Part shown: in pieces, positions 23,447-33,439 of the stretch
Position numbering within the stretch: position 1 is the first letter of the stretch
Layout: each line of letters opens with the position of its first letter
Source: Oceanipulchritudo coccoides
Lineage (GTDB): Bacteria > Verrucomicrobiota > Verrucomicrobiia > Opitutales > Oceanipulchritudinaceae
Direction: 5' to 3'
DNA: 64,000 bases
NCBI RefSeq assembly: GCF_010500615.1
Contig: NZ_JAAGNX010000003.1
Coordinates: 558,001-622,000 of the forward strand
The notes under the pieces: generated by a model
The model's database searches: none
Seen by the model: only the letters and a program-made list of their open reading frames with translations
Told to the model about the DNA's origin: nothing
Translations under genes and position numbers: made by a program

Positions 23447-26400
23447 ATGAAACAATTCCTCCGAATTCTAACATTGGGCATTTGTGCTGGAACGACCCTT
23501 CAAGCTGTTGACCTAGCGGGGACGCTTCCGGGCGAGGTTGTGGTTGATAACCAAGGGGCCGCCACATATGCAATCCCAATTGAGGTCATCCCTGGAACAG
23601 GAGGGATGCAGCCAGATCTGAAATTCCTTTATTCGACCCAGTCTGGAAATGGCACAATGGGGGTAGGCTGGTCCATTGCAGGCCTTTCTCAAATCACACG
23701 AACGGGTAAAAACCTATTCTTTGATGGGGTGCAGAGTGGAGTCCAAGTTTCATGGGGAGATGTAGATCGTTTTACTTTGGATGGCCAACGGCTCATTGAT
23801 GTTGATAGTGATAATGTATACTGGGATCCAGACGGGCAGGACGTAACAGGAGATCCACATGAGTACCGAACGGCGGTTGATAATTTTGCCCGAGTTAAGG
23901 CTATTGGGGGACTGGGATCAGGACCCTCTTACCTTGAGGTACAGACCAAGGATGGTCTTAAAATGTACTACGGGTATGATCCGGATTATCTAACTAATTC
24001 AAATAATAGCCGCGTTATCTTTTCCAATCCAGCTGGCGATCCAACTGCCTATACCTGGCTCCTCTCCCGAGTCGAAGATACGCTGGGAAATTATATGATA
24101 TTCCACTATGGGACCTACTACGGAACAAATGTTCCAGTGATTCGATATATTGATTACACAGGGAATGTGAATACTGGGTTGCTTCCGGACAATCGCGTGG
24201 AATTCACTTATGTTAAAGATGTTCGCCCGGACAGGACTCCTGTATATGTTCTGGGAAACAAGATACAGCTAGATGGGCACCTTGATAAAGTCCTTGTTCA
24301 GGAAAATCTCCGTTCTGGGACCGCAACAACAAAATGGCGTTACATTCCACAGTATAAAACGATCACGGCTGGAGAAAGTCCACTTTGGAAGATGGAGTCG
24401 GTTGCTTACTCTTACTGGGGCTCCAGTGGATTAGAGGAATTGCCAGCGACAGAAGTGGAGTGGTTTGGTGATAATGCTTCCGTAACGAAATCTGATATCA
24501 ATCTCACTGGAGCTTCATATGCTCCTCCATGGACTGATCCGTCGGATCGAAAGCGTCTAACGACAATGGTTGATCTCGATGCCGATGGAGTTGCTGAGTT
24601 ATTGAATGTCTACGTGGATGGAAATTATCTTCACTCTGATATTTACTCCCTTAGCGATGGTGAATTGACGCTGCTAGATGCCTTCGCTGAGTACTTTACA
24701 CATACTCTCTATGAAGCAGAATTTGTGCTTGGGGATTTCAATGGAGATTCAAGATTTGAACTGTATGCCAGATTAACAGATATGTATGTAAGTGGACACA
24801 GTCCAACTTATGATAATTTCTTTAGACTGATTCAATTAGATGTAGAAGGGCAGTCTGTAATTCATAGTTTGCCTTGGAAGCTTAAGAGTGGAAGTCTTGA
24901 TCATAAGAGCTTTTATGCCGGTGACTGGGATGGTGACGGAAAAGATGAGATATATGGGTTTTATGGGGATGAGTCTGACAAAAAATTGGATATTCTAATA
25001 TATACAGATCCCTATTCAGTAATTGATTCCGATGGGGATGGTTTCATGGATTTTGTCCAAATTCTTGATGCAGGTAATGGCGAATATCCCCCAGGTTATG
25101 ACCAGGATGGCTTTGATATTCGCGATTTAAATCACGACGGAAGAGATGATGTTGTCTTGTCTGAAATTTATGGGCGAAGGGAAGTCCTTTTAATTCGAAA
25201 TGAAGCGGTTTCCGGGGATCCGGACCGGTATGTAGACTACGCCAGATTTCTGCACCAAAATGGTAATCCAGTCCTCGACGACACTGAAGATGGAACGGCG
25301 TACCATGTGGATTGGAATCAGGACGGATGGGTAGACTTCATCGATTTGGAAAAATCGAACAATGAGACGTGGCTAGAAGTATACCTGAATACAGGCAAAC
25401 GGATTTCAGATTTGCAAGCATCATGGCACGAAGACGGTTACGCCTTCGAAAACGATAAATATATCGATGTGAAAATTCATGATTCATTTTCCAAATATGG
25501 GAAAGCGATCTTTTTTGACTATGACGGAGATGGCTTCCAAGATGTAGGATATCTGCCGAAGGACACAGTATCTGGAAGTGACACAACTAAAATCAAAATT
25601 TATCGCAACTTAGGCAACTCAGTATCCTACGTCGGTGAATACATCTTGTATAGCACACCAAGTGATGGGGATGGCTATTACGAGTACAATCAGTTCAGTG
25701 GTTTTGATTCAAACAACGATGGGTGTAATGGAATCATTTCTTTTAGAAGGCTTAATGGAGACTTAGAGCTGGCTATTTCAGATTTTATTGGGCCTTTGCA
25801 AAATCGAGTTAAAACGATAACAAATGGCCTTGGTGAGAGAACGGAAATCAATTATGCGCCATTGACTGATTCAACGGTCTATGACTCTGGACATGAGTTA
25901 GGATATCCGTTCCAGACTGTTGTCGGTCCTGCTTTCGTGACTTCGTCTGTTCTTAAAGACACCGGCCTTCGAGATACCAATGGAGACCCAGTCTTGCATG
26001 AGTCTTGGTTTATGTACGCTGAGGGTAGAAGCCACATGCGTGGCCTCGGATTTTTAGGCTTTGAGCAGTTTATGAGTTATGATAAACAGCGGAAAATCAG
26101 CAAGATAGAAATTGTTGAGCAGGCTTTTCCCATGACGGGGCTTGTGAAGTACACAGCAACTCATTATTGGGGGAATGGACCAACGGTTCGTGATGAAAAT
26201 AATCCTCCTCCTCTGTCTGAGCGGTCCGCGAGCTCATCCTACAATCGGTTCATTTTGACCGAGGTGGAAAGCACGGTGATCTGTGATGCTGTTACAGGAG
26301 GGACAATGTTCCCGATGATCACTGATTCAACTGAAAAGAGTTGGGAGTGGGATGATCAACGCCTTCCAGATGCATTTAATTCAGCTCAGACTGTTAAACG

Positions 26401-29400
26401 GTATGAAGCCACGGTTTCGGAAGTGAAGCAGGTAACGACTCAGACATGGTTTGACTCCCAGAGTGTGCATACAAATCCAGTCACAGTACTGCCTGGAGCA
26501 ATTGCTGTGGATTCAAGCGATCTCCAGGATTGGGTAACCCAAGCAGTCGGACTGGGTGACGAGGATTATGATACTGAACAAGCCCAATTCCCATCAGAGA
26601 TTCAGTATGGCAATGCGACCAAAACCTTTATTGACTATCATTCTGATGGAATGAGCACGGCAACCGTGAGCGAATACCATAATTGGACCGCAAGCGGGCA
26701 ATGGCTCTTGGGACGCGTCAACAAAACAACCGCCACACATAAGAAATCGGGCTATCCTGACTCGACCAAAGTTGCAAAAGTCGGGTACAACACGACAACA
26801 GGATTGATTGAATGGGAGATGAATGCCTTCGGGGCGGATGTGAATGCGGCTACGCTGCAGACAGCGGGTGCGGACCCTTCAACAAATGGAACACAGTATG
26901 AGCGGGATGCCTTTGGGAATATTTTAAAGGAATGGAAATGGGGCCGATTTGAATTACTCAATGGTGATCCTGACACATGGGGAGCCTATTCTTCTCGTCA
27001 GGTTGTTGAACGTGAGATGGACGATTCTAATTTCCGTTTCGTGGTCAAGGAGTACGGCCCCATGTCACTGCAGAACGGAAAAGCTTTCTACACAGAGTAT
27101 GCTGACTTCACACCACGTGGAAAGCCTAAGACGGTAACAGACGTCAATGGAGGGGTATCAACTATAACCTACGATGGTCTTGGGCGTGAGTTAACCGTGG
27201 ACGCGCCTTTTACGGCTGCTGATTCCGCTATTGAGACAATTGATTTAACAGCAACTCCTATCATAATTAACGAATTGATGATTGGATCTGTAACCTATCC
27301 GAAGCAAACAGCGGTTATGGCGATTGTTGAGAAAGTCGCTAGCGGAACAGGAGCACAAGTAGCGGCTGTATCCTATGTGGATGTTCTGGGTCGGACAGTT
27401 TTGGAGCGAAAGGGGTTATATGGATCTTCAACCACCCCAGCTGAGGCTGCCGCCAATACAACTTCTGCTGACAGGTATGCCTTTAAAGCAAGTTTCTATA
27501 ACGCTGATGGTTTGCAAATAGCGACGACTGATTGGAGCGAGGACATAAACCTCTCTGGCAACGTGGTAACGGGATTGGATTCAACATACATCATTTGGGC
27601 AAATAACTCCTATGATGAATTGGGTCGTCCGTCCATTATTGAAGCCGGAAACGGAAACCGGACAACCTATTCATACGAAGGGCTGAAAACTGTGGTGACA
27701 GTCAACGAGAATACGGGGAGTTCCGATAGCCAATACAATCAGGTAAGCAACATTGTCAAAGACGCCAAGGGGCGCGAGGTGAAAACGACGCGTGTAGACG
27801 GGGCAAAGCTTTACGATGTCATCAATCACTATGATGCGTTTGGAGAACTGGTGAAGATTGATCGGTCTTATCCAAATGCCACCACTGTTTCTACACTCTT
27901 TGAATTCGACCCTCTGGGTTTTAAAGAGAAAATGGATGATCCATCAACCGGAGAGTGGGTCTATCGTCACAATTTCCTCGGAGAATTGCTCTATCAAAAG
28001 GATGCCAAAGGGAATGAAACATGGCTTGAGTACGATAATTCAGGAAACATGATTAAGCGGAATCGCAATGGCGATATCACTGAATTCAATTACAATTGGG
28101 TAGAACGCTCTGGAGGCTTCAAACAAATTGGGGTTTTGGATAATGAAAAGCAGCTGCACGAGCCCTATGTGGAGCGATATTATTCGTATGAAGGAAATGG
28201 TCTCATGGATCTTGAGTGGGCAGCAATCGACGGGAAATGGTTCTACAAAACCTACGGATATGATAATTATCGCCGTTTAACACATGAGGGGAGTTTTTGG
28301 AAGGCAGATGGGGATGCTGACTATAGCCTCGCAGGCAATTGGCACCCCTACATTGTGCAAACAGACTATGATGCCAGTGGGTATGTAACCGCCGTTTGGG
28401 GTGAAGATACTGCGCCAGGTTATAGCGTGCTGGGGGCCACACTCTGGTGGAGTGTTCATACAGACGCGAATCCGGAAGTCTATGCCTATGACGATCGAGA
28501 TCGAGTTGATGCGTTCGATCTTGGAACGGACCTGATTACCACGAAATTAACTTATGACAATTCCGATGCAACCATTCACAAGATTGATACCCAACGCAAC
28601 GGGCAGATGGGTGCCGATGACCTGATTCTCCAGCAAAGTGAATTTGAATTTGATCAAATGGGTCGGCTCACGTATCGTCAGGAAAAGGAGCAGACCCTTC
28701 AGGGTGCTTTACCCATTTGGGGCGATGAGCGACGGGAGGAATTTGTTTACGATTCGCTAAACCGCGTTACTCACCACGAAATATTCATCAATAGCGTGAG
28801 TAGCAGCCTGCAGAGTGTGGCAACCTATGATGATTTTAGCAATGTGCTAACCCACGCATTCCAGCCAGAAGGTGGTACCCTCAGCTATAGTCATGGGCAA
28901 GACCCCACACGACTGACAGGATCAGGGGGATTTGGGGTGGCTCATGATGAGAATGGAAATATTAAATCACAGTACCGGAGCTCCTTGGGGGGTTGGGTCC
29001 ACTATAAGTGGAATTCCTTTAATAAACTGGCGACTATCCGAGGTGAGGGAACTGGTGACCAGATTGACTTTAAATACGGGACGCAGGATAGTCGGGTAGC
29101 ACAATTTCGTCAAAAAGCTGGTAGCTATTTGGAGAAGAAACTCTATCTGATGGGTTTTGAGCAATCATATGAAAATACCGGCACATCCTCGGTCGACTGG
29201 ACCCTCGATTATACCCGTATCTTTATCAGTACTCCAACCGGTGTAGCAGGCGTCTACGAATGGCCAGGCGAGAATTCCGGTGCACCAACCCCGCTTGATG
29301 GTCATAGGCGATACTTCCATTATGATCATCAGGGTAGTGTGGTACTGGTAACTGATGAAATCGGAGATGTAGTCAGTCGCTTCAGTTACGATGTCTTTGG

Positions 29401-30673
29401 AGGATCCCGAGATGCCCTTACATGGGATCGCGACCTTAGCGACAGCGTCGTGGACCATGAGATTGCCGGTGATTCTGGCTACACAGGTCATGAAATGCTC
29501 GCAGACTTTGATCTCATTCATATGGGTGGGCGCGTATATGATCCACAGTTAGCACGCTTCCTCACGCCCGATCCAGTTGTTCAGGCTCCCACAAATATTC
29601 AGAATTACCACCGCTATAGCTATACCCTTAACAATCCACTTAGCTACACAGATCCTAGTGGGTATTGGTTCGCCTTAATTCCCGCACTGTTGAAGGCAGC
29701 CGGTGTACTTACATTGACTGAAGCCATAGTGGCTACAATTGTGGTTACATTTGCGGGAACCCTAGCAATGGGAGGATCTGCTAGTGATGCATTTAAAGCA
29801 GCTCTCATCTCAGGTGCTTCAATGGTTGTTGCCCATTTCATAGGGGGCCATTTTGATAATCTATATAATGGGGCTGAGTTATACTCTGATCCTCTGATTG
29901 AAATGGGACGAGCATTGGCACATGGAATAACCAGTGGAGGATTTTCCGAGTTGGGAGGTGGGGATTTTGAGTCTGGCTTTCTTGCTGGATTTGCTGGATC
30001 ATTGGGAGGTTCAGTGATGAAGTTAAATTCGGGTAACGGTGAGATTTTCGAGTCGATGGAAGCGCGTGTTATTGGTGCAGCTATAGTTGGCGGCACTGCC
30101 TCAGAATTGGGAGGTGGCAAGTTCATAAATGGGGCCGTCACAGGTGCCATTATTCAAGTATTTAATCATGAGGAAGCTGATGGGGCCCAAGGGAGAGACG
30201 TTGAGACGGACGGCATAAGAATTAGGTTATCAACAAGTACAGAAAAGGTTGAGTTGGAAAGATATCTGGATGGCAAATGGATAACACTTGATGATAGTGA
30301 TGCTGCTGTTCGAGCGCTGAATGCGTTAAGTGGTGTAGGGGATGCTGGGGATATTGGCAGTAATTTACCGAATTCGGGCGCATCAATGAGGGCTTTGTCC
30401 AAAGCTTTGTCACGTGCGGGTGGCGTTATTGGGCCCTATACCATGGCGAAGGATTTGGTGGTATACAGAAATATTGAGGTTAGGATTTATGCGGTAACAA
30501 CAAAAGAAACATGGCTAACATTATCCTTAACGGATGGTATCAGTATCAATCCCGTCTATAGCACTCGAACAGTAAGGGAAACAGTTCCTGTTCGAGAATT
30601 TGCATCAAGACAATCACTTTGGAGGCAATTTGGTAATACGCCATCAACCCTTCCAGCTAACTACTTTGATTGA
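23447..30673 (+). CDS. Rhs-family polymorphic toxin (SpvB/VCBS/RHS core with variable tip)
   Basis: 2408 residues from ATG 23447. Signal peptide (L-G-I-C-A-G-T-T-L-Q-A). ~25-300: SpvB/TcaC-like domain. ~360-790: about eight FG-GAP/VCBS loops (D-x-D-x-D-G-x-x-D). ~1200-2000: RHS repeats such as Y-D-G-L-G-R-E and Y-D-A-F-G-E. The core closes at R-V-Y-D-P-Q-L-A-R-F-L-T-P-D-P (~2030) and N-P-L-S-Y-T-D-P-S-G (~2062). Then a Gly-rich hydrophobic pre-toxin region ending G-G-K-F-I-N-G-A-V-T-G-A and V-F-N-H-E. The 160-residue tip begins at G-A-Q-G (2246), encoded by a TTGGCCCAA-type site. The tip's activity is unknown. Likely a secreted contact-dependent toxin. Confidence 0.9.
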   Translation: MKQFLRILTLGICAGTTLQAVDLAGTLPGEVVVDNQGAATYAIPIEVIPGTGGMQPDLKFLYSTQSGNGTMGVGWSIAGLSQITRTGKNLFFDGVQSGVQVSWGDVDRFTLDGQRLIDVDSDNVYWDPDGQDVTGDPHEYRTAVDNFARVKAIGGLGSGPSYLEVQTKDGLKMYYGYDPDYLTNSNNSRVIFSNPAGDPTAYTWLLSRVEDTLGNYMIFHYGTYYGTNVPVIRYIDYTGNVNTGLLPDNRVEFTYVKDVRPDRTPVYVLGNKIQLDGHLDKVLVQENLRSGTATTKWRYIPQYKTITAGESPLWKMESVAYSYWGSSGLEELPATEVEWFGDNASVTKSDINLTGASYAPPWTDPSDRKRLTTMVDLDADGVAELLNVYVDGNYLHSDIYSLSDGELTLLDAFAEYFTHTLYEAEFVLGDFNGDSRFELYARLTDMYVSGHSPTYDNFFRLIQLDVEGQSVIHSLPWKLKSGSLDHKSFYAGDWDGDGKDEIYGFYGDESDKKLDILIYTDPYSVIDSDGDGFMDFVQILDAGNGEYPPGYDQDGFDIRDLNHDGRDDVVLSEIYGRREVLLIRNEAVSGDPDRYVDYARFLHQNGNPVLDDTEDGTAYHVDWNQDGWVDFIDLEKSNNETWLEVYLNTGKRISDLQASWHEDGYAFENDKYIDVKIHDSFSKYGKAIFFDYDGDGFQDVGYLPKDTVSGSDTTKIKIYRNLGNSVSYVGEYILYSTPSDGDGYYEYNQFSGFDSNNDGCNGIISFRRLNGDLELAISDFIGPLQNRVKTITNGLGERTEINYAPLTDSTVYDSGHELGYPFQTVVGPAFVTSSVLKDTGLRDTNGDPVLHESWFMYAEGRSHMRGLGFLGFEQFMSYDKQRKISKIEIVEQAFPMTGLVKYTATHYWGNGPTVRDENNPPPLSERSASSSYNRFILTEVESTVICDAVTGGTMFPMITDSTEKSWEWDDQRLPDAFNSAQTVKRYEATVSEVKQVTTQTWFDSQSVHTNPVTVLPGAIAVDSSDLQDWVTQAVGLGDEDYDTEQAQFPSEIQYGNATKTFIDYHSDGMSTATVSEYHNWTASGQWLLGRVNKTTATHKKSGYPDSTKVAKVGYNTTTGLIEWEMNAFGADVNAATLQTAGADPSTNGTQYERDAFGNILKEWKWGRFELLNGDPDTWGAYSSRQVVEREMDDSNFRFVVKEYGPMSLQNGKAFYTEYADFTPRGKPKTVTDVNGGVSTITYDGLGRELTVDAPFTAADSAIETIDLTATPIIINELMIGSVTYPKQTAVMAIVEKVASGTGAQVAAVSYVDVLGRTVLERKGLYGSSTTPAEAAANTTSADRYAFKASFYNADGLQIATTDWSEDINLSGNVVTGLDSTYIIWANNSYDELGRPSIIEAGNGNRTTYSYEGLKTVVTVNENTGSSDSQYNQVSNIVKDAKGREVKTTRVDGAKLYDVINHYDAFGELVKIDRSYPNATTVSTLFEFDPLGFKEKMDDPSTGEWVYRHNFLGELLYQKDAKGNETWLEYDNSGNMIKRNRNGDITEFNYNWVERSGGFKQIGVLDNEKQLHEPYVERYYSYEGNGLMDLEWAAIDGKWFYKTYGYDNYRRLTHEGSFWKADGDADYSLAGNWHPYIVQTDYDASGYVTAVWGEDTAPGYSVLGATLWWSVHTDANPEVYAYDDRDRVDAFDLGTDLITTKLTYDNSDATIHKIDTQRNGQMGADDLILQQSEFEFDQMGRLTYRQEKEQTLQGALPIWGDERREEFVYDSLNRVTHHEIFINSVSSSLQSVATYDDFSNVLTHAFQPEGGTLSYSHGQDPTRLTGSGGFGVAHDENGNIKSQYRSSLGGWVHYKWNSFNKLATIRGEGTGDQIDFKYGTQDSRVAQFRQKAGSYLEKKLYLMGFEQSYENTGTSSVDWTLDYTRIFISTPTGVAGVYEWPGENSGAPTPLDGHRRYFHYDHQGSVVLVTDEIGDVVSRFSYDVFGGSRDALTWDRDLSDSVVDHEIAGDSGYTGHEMLADFDLIHMGGRVYDPQLARFLTPDPVVQAPTNIQNYHRYSYTLNNPLSYTDPSGYWFALIPALLKAAGVLTLTEAIVATIVVTFAGTLAMGGSASDAFKAALISGASMVVAHFIGGHFDNLYNGAELYSDPLIEMGRALAHGITSGGFSELGGGDFESGFLAGFAGSLGGSVMKLNSGNGEIFESMEARVIGAAIVGGTASELGGGKFINGAVTGAIIQVFNHEEADGAQGRDVETDGIRIRLSTSTEKVELERYLDGKWITLDDSDAAVRALNALSGVGDAGDIGSNLPNSGASMRALSKALSRAGGVIGPYTMAKDLVVYRNIEVRIYAVTTKETWLTLSLTDGISINPVYSTRTVRETVPVREFASRQSLWRQFGNTPSTLPANYFD
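30182..30190 (+). repeat. Junction site 1, inside the full-length Rhs gene
   Basis: GGGGCCCAA followed by GGGAGAG, in frame as D-G-A-Q-G-R. It marks the border between pre-toxin and toxin tip, and its right half matches the sites heading all orphan tips. Confidence 0.7.
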
Positions 30674-30683
30674 GGATCTTCTA

Positions 30684-31139
30684 ATGAAGAATTTTTTATT
30701 AGTAATACTGGTGTTTTTTGCTGGGCTTGGATGCTCAAAAGAGGAGCCTTTAGTTTTCCCTTCGGAAGCTAGAATATTTGATAAAAATGGGTACATCCTT
30801 CTTCCCGAAGCAGGGACTATCCTCATAAAGGAAGGCGAATCTATTGTGGTATGCGACTATGAAGTTGATACTCCCAAGCGAATTACAATCGAGGCTTGGA
30901 AATATTATAACAATCAAAAATTGGATTCGGCACGGAAAACAATTGAATTTACTGGTGCTGGTCGCGACATACATGCTCCTGCCCAGATTTTTGGATTTCA
31001 TTTAACTTTTTATGGATACAACACATTGGCTATGTTTAGCACCTATGAGTACGCCGTTTTACCTGTGGAAAATCTTCCCTTAACTGAATTAATCGGGATG
31101 ATGAATGGTGGAGAGATTAGCTTTTACACGAAGAAATGA
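30684..31139 (+). CDS. Lipoprotein, putative immunity protein of the Rhs tip
   Basis: 151 residues starting 10 bp after the Rhs stop. The N-terminus is a lipoprotein signal peptide with G-L-G-C-S-K as lipobox; the mature part is a small beta-rich domain (I-T-I-E-A-W-K-Y-Y, A-Q-I-F-G-F-H-L-T-F). Gene order and location point to an immunity protein guarding the periplasm against the Rhs tip. No family recognised. Confidence 0.65.
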   Translation: MKNFLLVILVFFAGLGCSKEEPLVFPSEARIFDKNGYILLPEAGTILIKEGESIVVCDYEVDTPKRITIEAWKYYNNQKLDSARKTIEFTGAGRDIHAPAQIFGFHLTFYGYNTLAMFSTYEYAVLPVENLPLTELIGMMNGGEISFYTKK

Positions 31140-31668
31140 ATCTTTGGCCCAAGAGGAGAAGTGGTCGAAGGAGGATTGTGATAACTTACTATCAAAGATT
31201 GCTTTCCAATCAAAGATAGGGAAAGAACAGATCGGAGATTACAAATCTATAAATGAGTTTATTCAAGATACCGAACTAATAGGCGTCACAACAATTGCTG
31301 TAGATACTGTTTTATCTGGACTGAATGCTTTTAGGGGCGCGACAAAGATGTTTGGAAAAGCCCGTAAATGGGCATCTAATCTTTGGTCAGACGCCAACAT
31401 ATTCACTTATTCTAAAAGTACGAATAAAGCAATTCGGGAATCGCTTACTGAAGCATATGAGGTCGCTGAAATGGGCCAGACAATTTTTGATGATACAATC
31501 AGAGGTAGTTTTACAGAGATTATCGGATTTGATCTGAACGCAAGAGCTCAGGATGCGCTATATTACAACATTGATGTATATTCACAAGAGTTAGAGTTTA
31601 ACCATGGACGCACTTTGTGGCAAATTCGTCACCTCAATGAAACTTATGAAAAACATTGTGAAGAGTAG
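31105..31668 (+). CDS. Orphan toxin tip 2
   Basis: 187 residues from ATG 31105, overlapping the previous gene by 35 nt; the tip proper starts at S-L-A-Q (residue ~14). It opens with E-E-K-W-S-K-E-D-C-D-N-L-L-S-K-I, a K/W...DC...L...I segment shared with tips 7 and 8 and with the start of many Rhs toxin tips. The rest is helical (L-N-A-F-R-G-A-T-K-M-F-G-K-A). No catalytic motif recognised. No promoter or strong ribosome-binding site, so it is probably silent unless joined to the Rhs core. Confidence 0.6.
   Translation: MVERLAFTRRNESLAQEEKWSKEDCDNLLSKIAFQSKIGKEQIGDYKSINEFIQDTELIGVTTIAVDTVLSGLNAFRGATKMFGKARKWASNLWSDANIFTYSKSTNKAIRESLTEAYEVAEMGQTIFDDTIRGSFTEIIGFDLNARAQDALYYNIDVYSQELEFNHGRTLWQIRHLNETYEKHCEE
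31144..31152 (+). repeat. Junction site 2
   Basis: TTGGCCCAA in the context ATCTTTGGCCCAAGAGGAG, read S-L-A-Q-E-E. It lies 4 bp after the immunity gene's stop codon and 962 bp from site 1. Confidence 0.7.
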
Positions 31669-31938
31669 TGAAGAAAAACGTTATCCATTCTGGTTTTTTG
31701 GGCCTGAATTCTTGTTATTTTCGATAGTATTTTATTTTGCGGAGAATACTTTTTATTCAAATTATCTCCATATATTTTGATAATCGGAGGACTCTTAGCA
31801 ATCTACATTACAATGAGAATTCATTCGATTATTATCGAGAAAACAAGTAGAAATAATTCTTATATAATTGGACTAACTGCTTATGCTATTTCACTTTTAG
31901 TTTTATCTTATTGGATATGGGATAGGTTTTATACTTAG
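31646..31938 (+). pseudogene. Membrane immunity-like gene for tip 2, frameshifted
   Basis: From ATG 31646 the frame reads M-K-N-I-V-K-S-S-E-E-K-R and Y-P-F-W-F-F-G-P-E-F-L-L-F-S-I-V-F-Y, a first membrane helix, then stops at 31780. Another frame from about 31740 continues with L-S-P-Y-I-L-I-I-G-G-L-L-A-I-Y-I and a third hydrophobic helix (A-Y-A-I-S-L-L-V-L-S-Y-W-I-W) to a TAG at 31936. Joined, they form a three-helix protein like other immunity proteins here. The break falls in a T-rich tract, so decay, sequencing error or slippage are all possible. Confidence 0.5.
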
Positions 31939-31940
31939 AG

Positions 31941-32510
31941 ATGGTGTATTTGAAAATTAATGATCCCCTTTTGGCCCAAAGGGGGCAGAAGGTTGAAGGT
32001 GGTTTATACTCTAGACCGACCGATGCTGCAGGAGAATTTGGACAGCATTCTGCCTTGGTCATCTACCCAACAGACCCGGAGGCTGTTGATGCGATGCTCG
32101 CTGAATATGGATACGATCCCCTCGTCGATGCTGGCGGTAAGGCACACTTGATTATCGCAGGATACAAAGAAGGGTCAAATTTGGTAGCGAAAGTTAACTA
32201 TGACAGAGATTCGCCTGCGGTATACGCCGATTTGACGAAAGTTGCTGACATTAGAACCCCTGCTGGGATGAGCGAATTAACATATATATCAAATGCGCTA
32301 TCGGGAGTGTCAAATTTCAATAGTGCTGGGTTTACCTATCATCCGATACCCAATTTCTTTTTAGGGCAACAGAGGTATGGAAATTGTAATTCTTTTTCTT
32401 CGGGATTGATCCGTCATTCTGGAGGTAACGGCACCATTTCCAAATGGTATGGATCCGTAAATCAATACCCTGGGTTCTTTTCCCCTGCACCAAGTAGATT
32501 CTATAAATAA
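31941..32510 (+). CDS. Orphan toxin tip 3, papain-like-fold candidate
   Basis: 189 residues; the tip starts at L-L-A-Q-R-G (residue ~11). Near the C-terminus is Y-G-N-C-N-S-F-S-S-G-L-I-R-H-S-G-G. The N-C-N-x-F-x-x-x-L-I form resembles the catalytic Cys helix of permuted papain-like (NlpC/P60-related) toxin domains, with a possible His upstream (Q-H-S-A-L-V-I-Y). That would make it an amidase or peptidase acting on the wall, which suits its lipoprotein partner. By-eye assignment; other hydrolases are possible. Confidence 0.55.
   Translation: MVYLKINDPLLAQRGQKVEGGLYSRPTDAAGEFGQHSALVIYPTDPEAVDAMLAEYGYDPLVDAGGKAHLIIAGYKEGSNLVAKVNYDRDSPAVYADLTKVADIRTPAGMSELTYISNALSGVSNFNSAGFTYHPIPNFFLGQQRYGNCNSFSSGLIRHSGGNGTISKWYGSVNQYPGFFSPAPSRFYK
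31971..31979 (+). repeat. Junction site 3
   Basis: TTGGCCCAA in the near-perfect dyad CCCCTTTTGGCCCAAAGGGGG, read L-L-A-Q-R-G. The most symmetric copy of the series. Confidence 0.7.
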
Positions 32511-32521
32511 AGGAATTCAAG

Positions 32522-32950
32522 ATGAGTATTCACATGACATTTTTATCATTAATAACTCTAATTTCTTTTTTTCTTTCAGGTTGCTTTGCATCGTGCACTG
32601 ATTTCGAAATTGCTGATATTTTGAAGCATGGGAAAGAAGCGGAAATTGAGAAATTTCTTCTCTCTCATTACGAAGGACTTCAACAGTACGATTCTGCCGT
32701 TGAACTGCTAGGAAGTGAATTTTCAGAGTATTCTAGCAAGATGCGATCGAATCACTACTTGAAATCACGTAAAAAGCCAATTCCTATTCAGAATAACCAT
32801 GGAGAAATCACGGAATTCCACTACGAAGTTGCGATTCCACTTCTCTTGCAGCGTGCGGAAGAAGGAGAAAATGCATCAGTTCATTTAAGGGCATTCTATA
32901 ACAAAGACAAGGAGTTGATACGGCTACGAATACAAACAACGCCATATTAG
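32522..32950 (+). CDS. Lipoprotein, putative immunity protein for tip 3
   Basis: 142 residues from ATG 32522 with an AGGAATTCAAG sequence before it. The signal peptide ends in F-L-S-G-C-F as lipobox. The mature part is helical then beta (I-A-D-I-L-K-H-G-K-E-A-E-I-E), without a known domain. It directly follows tip 3. Confidence 0.6.
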   Translation: MSIHMTFLSLITLISFFLSGCFASCTDFEIADILKHGKEAEIEKFLLSHYEGLQQYDSAVELLGSEFSEYSSKMRSNHYLKSRKKPIPIQNNHGEITEFHYEVAIPLLLQRAEEGENASVHLRAFYNKDKELIRLRIQTTPY

Positions 32951-32956
32951 GATAGG

Positions 32957-33439
32957 ATGATCCTTCAAGCACAACCCTTGGCCCAAGAGGAGGAGGATTT
33001 AGGCTATAAAGAAGTAGATAGTATTAGCGAGATAGAGGCTCTACAGGCGGATCATCAAGTCAGTTGGCACATTGAAGAAAGATTTTATGGAATGACTGCC
33101 TCCGAAGAACTTAATGAAGCGTTGGCAGGAGCGGCCAAGGCATTGTTAGGCATGCCTAAAGCAGCCAAAGATCTTGCTTTCGGTGTTGGCAAGTCTGGGC
33201 TTAAAAGCCTCATCCCTTCAACTGTAGATGAAATCTATCAGAATTGGGACTTAATTGATCAACAATCATACACGCGGACCTTGCCTCTCTCCCAGCCAAT
33301 TATGGAGCACTTTAGGTTCAAAGGTTATTTAGGCCTTAAAAATCCAGTAATTCAATATAGAGCAGTTCCAACTGTCAAACCGTACGTCAAAATGGATAAA
33401 GTTATAATTGTTTACGGAGCAAGTATTTATGGTGATTAA
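32957..33439 (+). CDS. Orphan toxin tip 4
   Basis: 160 residues; starts six bases after the previous stop and reads Q-P-L-A-Q-E-E-E-D at the junction. It is rich in helices (E-A-L-A-G-A-A-K-A-L-L-G-M-P-K-A-A-K-D-L-A) and ends with a beta-rich V-I-Q-Y-R-A-V-P-T-V-K-P-Y-V-K-M part. No activity recognised. The end overlaps the immunity gene by 11 nt. Confidence 0.6.
   Translation: MILQAQPLAQEEEDLGYKEVDSISEIEALQADHQVSWHIEERFYGMTASEELNEALAGAAKALLGMPKAAKDLAFGVGKSGLKSLIPSTVDEIYQNWDLIDQQSYTRTLPLSQPIMEHFRFKGYLGLKNPVIQYRAVPTVKPYVKMDKVIIVYGASIYGD
32978..32986 (+). repeat. Junction site 4
   Basis: TTGGCCCAA in AACCCTTGGCCCAAGAGGAGG, read P-L-A-Q-E-E; 1007 bp from site 3. Confidence 0.7.
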
